Assembly (NCBI GenBank): GCA_015484555.1
Contig: WFMZ01000013.1
Coordinates: 1 to 44,193, forward strand
Origin: Hydrogenovibrio sp.
GTDB lineage: Bacteria > Pseudomonadota > Gammaproteobacteria > Thiomicrospirales > Thiomicrospiraceae
DNA: 44,193 bases
Reading direction: 5' to 3'
A program made the translations under genes and the position numbers. The notes under the pieces were generated by a model, which was not told the origin of the DNA, made no database searches, and worked only from the letters and a program-made list of their open reading frames with translations. Within the stretch, counting starts at the first letter, position 1, and each line of letters begins with the position of its first letter. Of the stretch, positions 1 through 6,984 are shown piece after piece.

Positions 1-59
1 GCCTAGGACACCGCCCTTTCACGGCGGTAACAGGGGTTCGACTCCCCTACGGGACGCCA
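1..59 (+). tRNA. tRNA-Glu (TTC), 5' part cut by window edge
   Basis: The visible 59 nt are identical to the 3' part of the complete tRNA-Glu at 315-390: anticodon arm with loop CTTTCAC (anticodon TTC), T arm, 3' acceptor strand and encoded CCA at 57-59. The 5' acceptor strand and most of the D arm lie outside the window. It is the first of three closely spaced tRNA genes. Confidence 0.93.
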
Positions 60-66
60 CTATTAT

Positions 67-141
67 GCGGGAATAGCTCAGCGGTAGAGCACAACCTTGC
101 CAAGGTTGGGGTCGCGAGTTCGATCCTCGTTTCCCGCTCCA
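67..141 (+). tRNA. tRNA-Gly (GCC)
   Basis: Complete cloverleaf: acceptor GCGGGAA pairs with TTCCCGC, discriminator T, encoded CCA. The anticodon stem CAACC/GGTTG closes loop TTGCCAA with anticodon GCC; the T loop reads TTCGATC. It begins 7 nt after the upstream tRNA-Glu, so the two are probably co-transcribed. Confidence 0.96.
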
Positions 142-265
142 TATTTAGTGAGCTGATTGACGTAACACTAGGCCGTTACATTAGTTAATCAGTTTGCTGT
201 TTGTTGAAATACAAACATCCTAAAAGCAGAGGTTTTATAGTTCACTATAAGACACTTACTTTTAA

Positions 266-309
266 GCTTGTTTAGCCAGCCTTTTGTAAAGAGGGGTGGC
301 TAAACAAGC
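266..309. repeat. 13-bp perfect inverted repeat upstream of tRNA-Glu
   Basis: Arms GCTTGTTTAGCCA (266-278) and TGGCTAAACAAGC (297-309) are perfectly complementary and separated by 18 nt. The second arm ends 5 nt before the tRNA-Glu. No T-run follows, so it is not a standard terminator. It could be an RNA-processing hairpin in the tRNA precursor or a protein-binding site. The rest of 142-314 holds only a weaker imperfect hairpin near 151-192. Confidence 0.75.
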
Positions 310-314
310 ACATT

Positions 315-390
315 GTCCCGTTCGTCTAGAGGCCTAGGACACCGCCCTTTCACGGCGGTAACAGGGGTTCGACTCCCCTACGGGACGCCA
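315..390 (+). tRNA. tRNA-Glu (TTC)
   Basis: Complete 76-nt tRNA: acceptor GTCCCGT pairs with ACGGGAC, discriminator G, encoded CCA at 388-390. The anticodon stem CCGCC/GGCGG closes loop CTTTCAC (anticodon TTC). It is identical to the partial copy at 1-59 over all 59 shared bases, indicating a duplicated gene. A terminator follows after 10 nt. Confidence 0.96.
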
Positions 391-400
391 CATTTCAAAA

Positions 401-433
401 CCTGTAACAATGTCAGTTGTTACGGGTTTTTTT
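401..433 (+). terminator. Rho-independent terminator of the tRNA cluster
   Basis: CCTGTAACA (401-409) pairs with TGTTACGGG (418-426, one T-G pair) and is followed by a run of seven T at 427-433. It ends the tRNA transcript. Confidence 0.9.
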
Positions 434-480
434 ATATCTGTTATTTAAGCCATTAAGGTCGCGCAATGTCGAAGACATTA

Positions 481-504
481 TTAGGCATTAGATTAGGCAT
501 TAGA
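481..504. repeat. Two tandem copies of a 12-bp unit
   Basis: TTAGGCATTAGA occurs twice back to back at 481-492 and 493-504. It is a short duplication in non-coding DNA, probably from replication slippage. Confidence 0.8.
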
Positions 505-767
505 TCTAACGGAATATCTATGTTTAAATGACCTTTAATAGCACTCCCTCTAGTCATTGTCTCAACAGCTCCTTATGCTGAAACAGATGACTTTTATGCT
601 CTGCAGCCATGACCATTAATCTATGGTTCATAAATGATAGGCCGTTTAAATACCCACTTTTCAAGCTTTTAAAAAAATCGTTCCTGTAGGGTATTAACCT
701 AGCTATTTCCATACCTTGATGGCTTCTAATATATGTCATATCTAGTGTTGAATTTCTTTGAGTTAAA

Positions 768-798
768 CTGCCGTTTTAGTAAGTTTGGCGGGTTTTTT
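768..798 (+). terminator. Possible orphan terminator (plus strand)
   Basis: CTGCC (768-772) can pair with GGCGG (787-791, one T-G pair) across a 14-nt loop, followed by G and six T (793-798). The stem is short. No plus-strand gene lies directly upstream, since the tRNA cluster already has a terminator at 401-433. Confidence 0.35.
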
Positions 799-912
799 AG
801 GTTTATTAATTGCTTTATGTCCTTTTGTGAATATTAATAGGCTATCAAATTCGACGGCTTTATCAAATTACGATAAAGAGGGGGATAAATTTTGAGGATT
901 TAATTAGGGTAG

Positions 913-1743
913 CTAGCGTATCTGGTACACAATAGGGATAGCTAATACCCAATTTTTTTTCTTAATAGTTTTTGGGAAGGCTTCATATTGCATAGCCATT
1001 TTTTCAGTAAAGATACTTTTTGCGGCGTCATTGAATATTTCTCTAGAATCGGCTGAAATAATGGTTAAATCTGAAATTTGGCCGTTGGCATGTAAGGTAA
1101 ATTGTAGGGTAACCCTGCCTTGCCATCTTCTACGGTAAGCTCTATTTGGATAGGTATCTTTGGCATAAATAGCCAGGGTTGCCTGTAATTTTTGTAGATA
1201 ATATTTTTCTGCCTGTGCTTCGACTTGCTGTGCTGCTGCTTTGGCCGCTAAAGCGGCTTGTTGTTGAGCCTTGTTTTTTGCTTCTTCCACGGCTTTTTTC
1301 TTGGCCTCTTTCTCTGCTTGTTGTCTAGCTGCTTCATCAATTGCTTTTTGATCTACTAGGGGGGGGGTGACCGGCTTAACTCTTGCTACGGAAGTGGTTT
1401 CAACAAAGGGTTTTTCTATTGGCTTGATGGTTGGTTTAGTATGTTTCTTGGGTTTTGCAGGTTTGGTAACAATTTTTTTAGGAACAGGCTTGGGCGGCAT
1501 AGCTTTTTTAGGCTTGACGGTTTTCTTAATTAGTTTGGTAGCCGGCTTAATGACTGGTTTTGGGCTAGGTTTAGTAACAGGCGTATTGGCCACTTGAAAC
1601 ATATTCAGTTGAATAGAAACCTGCTTCAGGGCTGGGTTTTTGGTGGGCGAACTTTGCGATGAAAAGGTATAGAATAATGCCAGCCCGATTAAAGCAAACA
1701 GTGCTAGGCTAATGGCAAAGGCAATTTGGCTGTTTCGGCTCAA
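913..1743 (-). CDS. tonB: TonB family energy-transducing protein
   Basis: Transmits proton-motive-force energy from ExbB-ExbD in the inner membrane across the periplasm. The 276 residues show an N-terminal membrane anchor (about 8-27), a Pro/Lys-rich periplasmic spacer (about 55-125), an Ala/Lys/Glu-rich probable coiled coil (about 130-185) and a C-terminal TonB domain (about 185-276) with the typical RWQGRVTLQFTL strand. The start is TTG at 1741-1743, one base after the exbD stop, suggesting translational coupling. A run of nine C on the coding strand (1359-1367, residues 126-128) is slippage-prone. It is the last gene of the porin/FMN/PepSY/ExbBD operon. No TonB-dependent receptor gene is in the window, so the receptor is unknown. 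Confidence 0.9.
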   Translation of the reverse strand: MSRNSQIAFAISLALFALIGLALFYTFSSQSSPTKNPALKQVSIQLNMFQVANTPVTKPSPKPVIKPATKLIKKTVKPKKAMPPKPVPKKIVTKPAKPKKHTKPTIKPIEKPFVETTSVARVKPVTPPLVDQKAIDEAARQQAEKEAKKKAVEEAKNKAQQQAALAAKAAAQQVEAQAEKYYLQKLQATLAIYAKDTYPNRAYRRRWQGRVTLQFTLHANGQISDLTIISADSREIFNDAAKSIFTEKMAMQYEAFPKTIKKKNWVLAIPIVYQIR

Positions 1744-1744
1744 G

Positions 1745-2128
1745 CTACTTGGCCTTGTCGGTTAAAAACGTTAGGTTGGTTAACAGGTATTTTTTTAAAA
1801 TATCGACGACCTTAACAAAGTCTCCAAATTTAGTGGCTTGGTCAATCTGTATCACAATGGCATCTTTTGGATTAAATAAAGCCGCTTTTTCTTGAAACTG
1901 TTGAAGGCTTAATGGCACTTGGTCTAAAAACAGTTGGCCTGTCTTGTCTAAAGACAGCTGAATACTCTTCTGGTCACTAGGTTGATAAGCTTGCGTGCTT
2001 TCTGTTGTCGGTAGGTCTAGTTTGATAGAGTCATGCACGATAAAACTGGCGGTGGTAAGCACCATTGCTAATAGCACTAACATCACATCAATTAGCGGGA
2101 TAACGTTAATAGTATCAAAACGTTTCAT
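1745..2128 (-). CDS. exbD: ExbD biopolymer transport protein
   Basis: Component of the ExbB-ExbD proton-channel motor that energises TonB. 127 residues: a very short cytoplasmic N-terminus, one transmembrane helix (about 8-30) carrying the family's essential aspartate (D14, in VIPLIDVMLVLL), then a periplasmic domain. It begins 6 nt after exbB and its stop is one base before the tonB start, the usual exbB-exbD-tonB order. It could in principle serve a TolR-like role, but the adjoining tonB argues for ExbD. Confidence 0.93.
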   Translation of the reverse strand: MKRFDTINVIPLIDVMLVLLAMVLTTASFIVHDSIKLDLPTTESTQAYQPSDQKSIQLSLDKTGQLFLDQVPLSLQQFQEKAALFNPKDAIVIQIDQATKFGDFVKVVDILKKYLLTNLTFLTDKAK

Positions 2129-2134
2129 AGCGAG

Positions 2135-2578
2135 TTACCCTGCGCTGGAGGTGTTAAGTGCTTTAAACGCTTTAAACTTAGCTTCTAAAACATCTACCTT
2201 TCTCATATAAGCGTTGTAAATAATAATGCTTGGAATCGCCAATGCAATACCGCCCGCTGTGGCTTTCAATGCCAATGCTAGCCCAACCATAATTTCACCT
2301 GTGTTCACTTGGCTAGACAGCCCAATATCGTAAAAGGTGACCATAATGCCTAAAACGGTTCCTAATAAGCCAATGTAAGGGGCGTTTGCACCAATACTGG
2401 CAATGACGGTTAAGTTTTTAGTGGCATCTACTTTCATCAGTTCAATATGATCGTACTGGCTAATATCAAACTGGCGCAAGGTTAGGAAGCGTTCAATGCT
2501 AAACCATAAGGTTATAAATGCCATTAACCCTAGTAGGGTAAACACGGTAATATCAAGATATTCTTTTAGCAGTTCCAT
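2135..2578 (-). CDS. exbB: ExbB, short (type 2) MotA/TolQ/ExbB proton channel
   Basis: Inner-membrane channel subunit of the TonB motor. At 147 residues it is of the short ExbB type (compare E. coli ExbB, about 244 residues), lacking the long N-terminal extension. Three hydrophobic segments are visible (about 8-28, 62-85 and 95-125), with the family's small-residue-rich core GANAPYIGLLGTVLGIM and the following helix GLALALKATAGGIALAIP. An AAAGGG ribosome-binding site lies upstream of the ATG. It starts 29 nt after the PepSY gene and is followed 6 nt later by exbD. Confidence 0.92.
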   Translation of the reverse strand: MELLKEYLDITVFTLLGLMAFITLWFSIERFLTLRQFDISQYDHIELMKVDATKNLTVIASIGANAPYIGLLGTVLGIMVTFYDIGLSSQVNTGEIMVGLALALKATAGGIALAIPSIIIYNAYMRKVDVLEAKFKAFKALNTSSAG

Positions 2579-2607
2579 AGCATTGCCCTTTATGAGCTGA
2601 GAGTAAT

Positions 2608-3372
2608 TTAGGAAGGTATTTTATGCTTTTTCTGCTTTTTATGGTTTGTTTTTATCACCATCCAAACGCCCGATATTGCCAGCAATAAAAACAGGATAGA
2701 AAATAGGTCGATAAGGTAAACACCCCAAGCGCCAAAAAAACGCCCTGAATGAATATCTAGCAAGATGCGTTCAGCCGTTAAACCACTTTGGTTGGATTGA
2801 GCTTGTAAAGCAGTTTTTAACCCTGGCGGCAGGTCACTAGGCAAGATCGGAAATAGACTGTTGGTGTCACGAACGGCTAAATCTATTTTGGTAAGTTGTT
2901 CGTAAGGTTCAAGAATTTGAAGGGTGTCTCCATTTTCTAGTGTTAACAGCAGTTGTTCATTGAAAAAATAGGCATGCTCTATTGGTGAGGATAGCGGCAT
3001 AATATCAATTAACGCCACGCTGTCGTCTACCAAAATTAAACGGTTTTTAGTGATTAAAATATAGCCAAAAGGGGTGGTTTGAAACCCAAATAAGCGGTTA
3101 GCAGAAAGGTTGTTTAAGGGGGTTTGATTTATAAACAAGGTATGCCCAACCAAGCTTGCCCAGTTTTCTTGCTGTTGAAAGCCTTGTTCTACAACAGGCA
3201 ATTGAATGCCGTACCATTGGTTTAATAACGGGGAGCTAATTGGTTGTTGGTTAAACTTTAAACTGTCGTTATGGTTTAGCAGTAGGCCGGTTATCACCAG
3301 CATGACCACGACCACAATAGAGCTGAGGCCTATTTTTTTATGAATTTTATTGAGGATATTACGTTTCATCAT
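2608..3372 (-). CDS. PepSY-associated two-helix membrane protein
   Basis: 254 residues with one N-terminal helix (about 17-33), a large periplasmic loop (about 35-213) and one C-terminal helix (about 216-240), ending in a Lys/His-rich cytoplasmic tail. Hallmarks of the PepSY-associated TM family are visible: H11 before helix 1, LLLNHND at its end (H34), and DIHSGRFFG (H208) before helix 2. In larger relatives such histidines are candidate haem ligands. Many PepSY_TM proteins have four helices; this is a minimal form. It lies between the FMN-binding protein and ExbB, which suggests a role in periplasmic electron transfer or metal reduction. AGGAA precedes two consecutive ATGs (3372 and 3369); either may be the start. 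Confidence 0.75.
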   Translation of the reverse strand: MMKRNILNKIHKKIGLSSIVVVVMLVITGLLLNHNDSLKFNQQPISSPLLNQWYGIQLPVVEQGFQQQENWASLVGHTLFINQTPLNNLSANRLFGFQTTPFGYILITKNRLILVDDSVALIDIMPLSSPIEHAYFFNEQLLLTLENGDTLQILEPYEQLTKIDLAVRDTNSLFPILPSDLPPGLKTALQAQSNQSGLTAERILLDIHSGRFFGAWGVYLIDLFSILFLLLAISGVWMVIKTNHKKQKKHKIPS

Positions 3373-3390
3373 TCGTTCCTAAAAAAGGGG

Positions 3391-4071
3391 CTATTTTGTG
3401 GTAGGTTTAATTTTAGAATCTAAATATAACGCTAACCTAGCCAACTTGGTAACGGCTCGGTAAGACAAGGTGGCACCAGAAATATTGTCGACCTTGTTGG
3501 TTAGTTTATAAGTTGGTTCGGGTGCTAGCGTGTTTTGTTCAAATTGTTCCGTGAAGAAGGGTAGCTTTACTTCCCAGCCACGACTTTCTCTAAATTCTAA
3601 AACCCGTAGTTGTTTAATTTCCCCTTGTTCAATGGTAATGGCAACATCAATATATTTATCCTTGCCAATCTCCTGTAAAAACCAAACTCGGCGGCTAAAA
3701 TCTACCCTAAAGGGCACAAGGCCAGGGGTGGTATTGGGTGTGGTCCAGTAACCTACTCGCATTTGCTTATAGGGGTGTCCTAGAATCTTTTGTACGGCTT
3801 GTTTTTTATCGCCTAGTATCCAAACCTTATGTTCTTGAACAGATTGAATAGACTGTGGAAAGGCTTGGGATAAATAAGCCTGTTGTTTTGATAGGGTATC
3901 TGCATAGCTAATCGGCTGAAAGAGCACCAAGCTGATGAGACTGGCAAAAACCATTTTAAAGCCAAAAATCGCTTGTAAAAAGATATTTTTATTCAGACCA
4001 CTCTTGGCCTTGTGCCCTTTAGGGTAGGTTTTTGGCTTTGAAACGGTTAAAGATAGGTGAATAGATTTCAT
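3391..4071 (-). CDS. Exported FMN-binding domain protein
   Basis: The C-terminal half carries the FMN_bind signature DNISGATLSYRAV. In flavinylated relatives (NqrC, RnfG) the Thr of S(G)AT accepts FMN covalently through ApbE. A hydrophobic stretch ending QPISYA before DTLSKQQ looks like a signal peptide. The frame is open upstream to a GTG at 4122, but that codon lies inside the porin terminator hairpin and has no ribosome-binding site. The ATG at 4071 (226 residues) is preferred; the ATG at 3954 is possible but would give a signal peptide with no basic N-region. It is followed 18 nt later by the PepSY gene. It probably carries electrons in the periplasm. No apbE is in the window. Confidence 0.78.
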   Translation of the reverse strand: MKSIHLSLTVSKPKTYPKGHKAKSGLNKNIFLQAIFGFKMVFASLISLVLFQPISYADTLSKQQAYLSQAFPQSIQSVQEHKVWILGDKKQAVQKILGHPYKQMRVGYWTTPNTTPGLVPFRVDFSRRVWFLQEIGKDKYIDVAITIEQGEIKQLRVLEFRESRGWEVKLPFFTEQFEQNTLAPEPTYKLTNKVDNISGATLSYRAVTKLARLALYLDSKIKPTTK

Positions 4072-4108
4072 TAATAAAGTCTTTAATAAGTTAGGGTATT
4101 TGTAAATC

Positions 4109-4141
4109 AAAAAAGCCCGCACTGCTATAAAACCAGGCGGG
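4109..4141 (-). terminator. Terminator after the porin gene, inside the operon
   Basis: On the minus strand CCCGCCTG pairs with CAG-T-GCGGG (one bulged T) around loop GTTTTATAG, followed by CTTTTTT. It lies 34 nt past the porin stop and before the FMN-binding gene, so it should lower downstream expression relative to the porin. Confidence 0.85.
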
Positions 4142-4175
4142 AAATGCTTAGGAGGAAAAAATGTAGTGATTTAGT

Positions 4176-5333
4176 TTAGAACTGGTAACCCATACCTAGG
4201 TTAAAGCCAGAATATTCGTTCTTAGCAGTCGTATTCTTCTTATAGTTAACATAGTCTGCTTTGAAAACAACATCAGGATGAGGCCAGTAGCTGAAACCAA
4301 CATTCATTTGGGTTTCTTCATTTTTACTATCAGTCGTGTTGTTCCAAGCGTTGTAACGCCCGAAAACACCCCAGTTCTCATTTAACTTATAACTTGGCTC
4401 AATATAGTAACCAGACTGCTTGTCGGCATTGTTTGCCTTAGCGTTGCTGCCACCAATATCCCATTGAGCGTACAGTGCTTTAAGGGTGAAATCTTGAATG
4501 TTATAAATGGCATGGGTTTCAAGTAAGGTTGCGCTGGCGGCACTACCGTTGGTTCTATCACCTTGGGTCATGTCATCTTGAAAGTTAGCGGTTAAGGCAA
4601 TCTCTAGTCCTTTTACGCCAGTATATTTAACACGACCAGTATAAGATAGGGATTTAGCTTTGGCTTTAGAAACCTGTTGGCGACCACCTCGTACAGTGTA
4701 ACCATCTGCAGAGTTAAGGCCTTCACCAATCATTAAATCATAACTAATACCAGATTCGAAATTAGCATTAAAAGCCGTTCCTCCTTGATACCAGGTGACA
4801 GGCACAATATTCTTTTCAACGGGATTTCTTTCAACACCGTAGAAAGTAGGCGGCTCGTGAGTTTCATTTATAATCCCGACCGGCACTAAGATAACACCTG
4901 TTTTGTTTTGAAATTTTTTGCCCATTAAATCCATTTCAATATAGGCTTGCTCTAGTTCAACAACACCGCTCTGTTGGGTGTTAGCATGCTCAAGCTCAAC
5001 TTCAGAAAAAAAACGTATTTTTTCGTTAAACTCATGGCCAAAGAACAGCACGAAACGGTGAAAATCAATTTCTTGCTTATCATTAGCACCTGCAACGCCA
5101 TTCTTAGTACCCGATAAATTATTGTAATGTAACTCGCCATAACCACCGACGGTTGTTTTGTTTTTAGCTGAGCTAGACTGCGCTTGTTCGGCTTGGGTAG
5201 CCAGCTCGTTAACCTGTGCTTTTAGTTCGTTATATTCTGCATCACTAACAGCCATAGCGTTAGAAGCAAAAAAGCTAGCGGCTAAGGCAGTTGCTAAAGC
5301 GATGTTAATAGGAGAGCGTTTTAAAGTTTTCAT
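4176..5333 (-). CDS. Outer-membrane porin (phosphate-selective porin O/P-like)
   Basis: 385 residues: signal peptide ending SNAMA (about 1-28), a short coiled-coil-like segment (about 30-58), then alternating amphipathic beta strands to a C-terminal phenylalanine (GMGYQF), the usual signal for outer-membrane insertion. Segments such as VGGYGELHYN and RFVLFFGHEFNEKIRFFSEVELEH resemble the OprP/OprO-like porin family. The substrate cannot be told from sequence. It is the first gene after a consensus promoter with Fur-box-like sites, and heads an operon with flavin, PepSY and TonB-motor genes, hinting at metal-related uptake. A terminator follows it. Confidence 0.82.
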   Translation of the reverse strand: MKTLKRSPINIALATALAASFFASNAMAVSDAEYNELKAQVNELATQAEQAQSSSAKNKTTVGGYGELHYNNLSGTKNGVAGANDKQEIDFHRFVLFFGHEFNEKIRFFSEVELEHANTQQSGVVELEQAYIEMDLMGKKFQNKTGVILVPVGIINETHEPPTFYGVERNPVEKNIVPVTWYQGGTAFNANFESGISYDLMIGEGLNSADGYTVRGGRQQVSKAKAKSLSYTGRVKYTGVKGLEIALTANFQDDMTQGDRTNGSAASATLLETHAIYNIQDFTLKALYAQWDIGGSNAKANNADKQSGYYIEPSYKLNENWGVFGRYNAWNNTTDSKNEETQMNVGFSYWPHPDVVFKADYVNYKKNTTAKNEYSGFNLGMGYQF

Positions 5334-5369
5334 GTTCAGTCTTATCCTGTTTTAAATCTAAATGTAAAT

Positions 5370-5442
5370 ACGATTTATTATCGTTTGCGTGAATTATAAG
5401 TAGAAGATGAATAATGTCAAATAAAGATGATAATTATTTTCA
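5370..5442 (-). promoter_or_regulatory. Consensus promoter with Fur-box-like operators for the porin operon
   Basis: On the minus strand a perfect -35 TTGACA (5415-5420) and a perfect -10 TATAAT (5393-5398) are 16 bp apart. Just upstream, TGATAAT-T-ATTTTCA (5428-5442) matches the 7-1-7 Fur consensus with one mismatch. A second palindrome, ACGAT-5-ATCGT with GATAAT on the minus strand (5370-5384), covers the expected start of transcription. The arrangement suggests iron repression through Fur (inference). Confidence 0.75.
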
Positions 5443-5566
5443 TTTAGTTTTAAGAAAAGTTTGATTAAAGAAGTTTTAAGCTTCAGAAAAATGGTCGGTG
5501 AGTAAGGAAAAATGGAAAGCTTCTATTTGGTAGAATAGCTAAAAATTTAATAAGAGTTTACAAATT

Positions 5567-6904
5567 ATGTCTAAAGCAAATCCAACCGTTGGTATTGTTA
5601 GTTTAGGTTGCCCTAAAGCGACTGTTGATTCAGAGCGTATTCTGACGCAATTAAAATCAGAAGGCTACGAGCTAACCAATAGCTATGAAGATGCCGATAC
5701 GGTGATTGTGAACACCTGTGGCTTTATTGATAGTGCGATACAGGAATCATTAGATACCATTGGTGAAGCTTTAGAAGAAAATGGCAAGGTCATTGTGACG
5801 GGTTGTTTGGGAGCGAATGCCGATAAAATAACCGAGGTTCACCCAAAGGTGATGGCGGTATCAGGCCCTGCGGCCTATGAAGAAGTGTTAACCGCTGTGC
5901 ATGACGTGATTGCGCCACCAGAACATAACCCTTTTGTTGACCTAGTGCCGCCTCAAGGCATTAAGTTAACCCCTAAGCATTTTGCTTATTTAAAAATATC
6001 AGAAGGGTGTAACCACCGTTGTACCTTCTGCATTATTCCTTCTATGCGTGGTGACCTAGTGAGCCGACCTGTGTCAGATGTATTGGCTGAAGCCAAACGT
6101 TTGAAAGAAGCGGGTGTGAAAGAGCTATTGGTGGTCTCGCAAGACACTGCCGCTTATGGTGTGGACGTGAAGTATAAAACAGACTTTGCAGAAGGAAGAC
6201 CGACTAAAACATCTATGTTTGGTTTAGCGGAAGCCTTGGGCGAGCTAGGTGGAACGGATGAATTTTGGGTAAGAATGCATTATGTTTACCCTTATCCGAA
6301 CGTAGAAGAAGTTATTTCATTGATGGCGGCAGGCAAAATTTTACCTTATTTAGACATGCCTTTACAGCATGCGCACCCACGTGTGTTAAAAGCGATGAAA
6401 CGTCCTGGTAATGTTGAAAAGACTTTAGAACGTATTAATAAATGGCGAGCGACCGTACCAGATTTAGTGATTCGCTCTACCTTTATTGTTGGCTTCCCAG
6501 GGGAAACCGAAGAAGAGTTTCAAACTTTGCTAGACTTCTTAAACGAAGCACGTTTAGACAGAGTGGGTTGTTTCCAGTATTCGCCAGTTGATGGCGCAAC
6601 TGCTAATGAGCTTGCAGAACAGGTACCTGATGAGATTAAGCAAGACCGTTTTGATCGCTTCATGCAAACTCAGCAAGTGATTAGTGCCGAAAAAATGCAA
6701 GAGAAGGTTGGTAAGACTTTACAAGTATTGGTTGATGAAGTGGATGATGAAGGTGCTGTTGCACGTTCACAAGCAGATGCACCAGAGATAGATGGGCTAG
6801 TTTATATCAAAGATGGGCATAACTTAATACCCGGTCAATTTGCGATGGTTAAAGTGACTGAAGCTGATGAATATGATTTATGGGCTGAGTTAAGTTTAGC
6901 GTAG
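5567..6904 (+). CDS. rimO: Ribosomal protein uS12 methylthiotransferase RimO
   Basis: Radical-SAM enzyme that adds a methylthio group to the conserved aspartate of ribosomal protein S12. The 445 residues match the family length. The N-terminal UPF0004 domain supplies three Cys ligands for the auxiliary cluster (C15 in SLGCPKA, C51 in NTCGF, C80 in VTGCLG). The radical-SAM motif CNHRCTFC gives C148, C152 and C155, with [10 protein letters not shown] following as in RimO rather than MiaB. A C-terminal TRAM domain covers about 375-443. It is transcribed divergently from the porin operon and convergent with the large fusion gene. Confidence 0.96.
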   Translation: MSKANPTVGIVSLGCPKATVDSERILTQLKSEGYELTNSYEDADTVIVNTCGFIDSAIQESLDTIGEALEENGKVIVTGCLGANADKITEVHPKVMAVSGPAAYEEVLTAVHDVIAPPEHNPFVDLVPPQGIKLTPKHFAYLKISEGCNHRCTFCIIPSMRGDLVSRPVSDVLAEAKRLKEAGVKELLVVSQDTAAYGVDVKYKTDFAEGRPTKTSMFGLAEALGELGGTDEFWVRMHYVYPYPNVEEVISLMAAGKILPYLDMPLQHAHPRVLKAMKRPGNVEKTLERINKWRATVPDLVIRSTFIVGFPGETEEEFQTLLDFLNEARLDRVGCFQYSPVDGATANELAEQVPDEIKQDRFDRFMQTQQVISAEKMQEKVGKTLQVLVDEVDDEGAVARSQADAPEIDGLVYIKDGHNLIPGQFAMVKVTEADEYDLWAELSLA

Positions 6905-6927
6905 GTTACGCTAGCTCGGTTTTAAGC

Positions 6928-6949
6928 CGACAGGCCAACAGACCTGTCG
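6928..6949. terminator. Hairpin between rimO and the convergent fusion gene
   Basis: CGACAGG (6928-6934) pairs perfectly with CCTGTCG (6943-6949) around an 8-nt loop. No T-run follows on either strand, so it is a weak or factor-assisted terminator at best. Confidence 0.5.
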
Positions 6950-6984
6950 TGATATTCGTTCGCACGTTTAATGGCTTTAAGGCT

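Larger units (their letters stand above)
434..912. other. 479-bp stretch without a convincing gene
   Basis: No open frame with recognisable homology is visible. A 61-codon frame on the minus strand (554-739) lacks any known motif and is not called. Contents noted: a perfect 12-bp tandem duplication at 481-504 and a plus-strand terminator-like hairpin at 768-798. It separates the tRNA cluster from the 3' end of the tonB operon. Confidence 0.6.

Noticed and set aside
476-541. Tiny plus-strand frame MSKTLLGIRLGIR... across the 12-bp tandem repeat
   Set aside because: 21 codons without a ribosome-binding site; the repeat explains its look.
661-690. Possible degenerate relative of the dispersed motif (AAGCTTTT then A-run then TCG)
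   Set aside because: The G/C-rich core CCAGGGGTGG is not kept; resemblance limited to A/T runs.
554-739. 61-codon open frame on the minus strand
   Set aside because: No recognised motif, no clear ribosome-binding site and low-complexity surroundings; not enough to call a gene.
4072-4122. N-terminal extension of the FMN-binding protein from GTG 4122
   Set aside because: The GTG lies within the porin terminator hairpin and has no ribosome-binding site.
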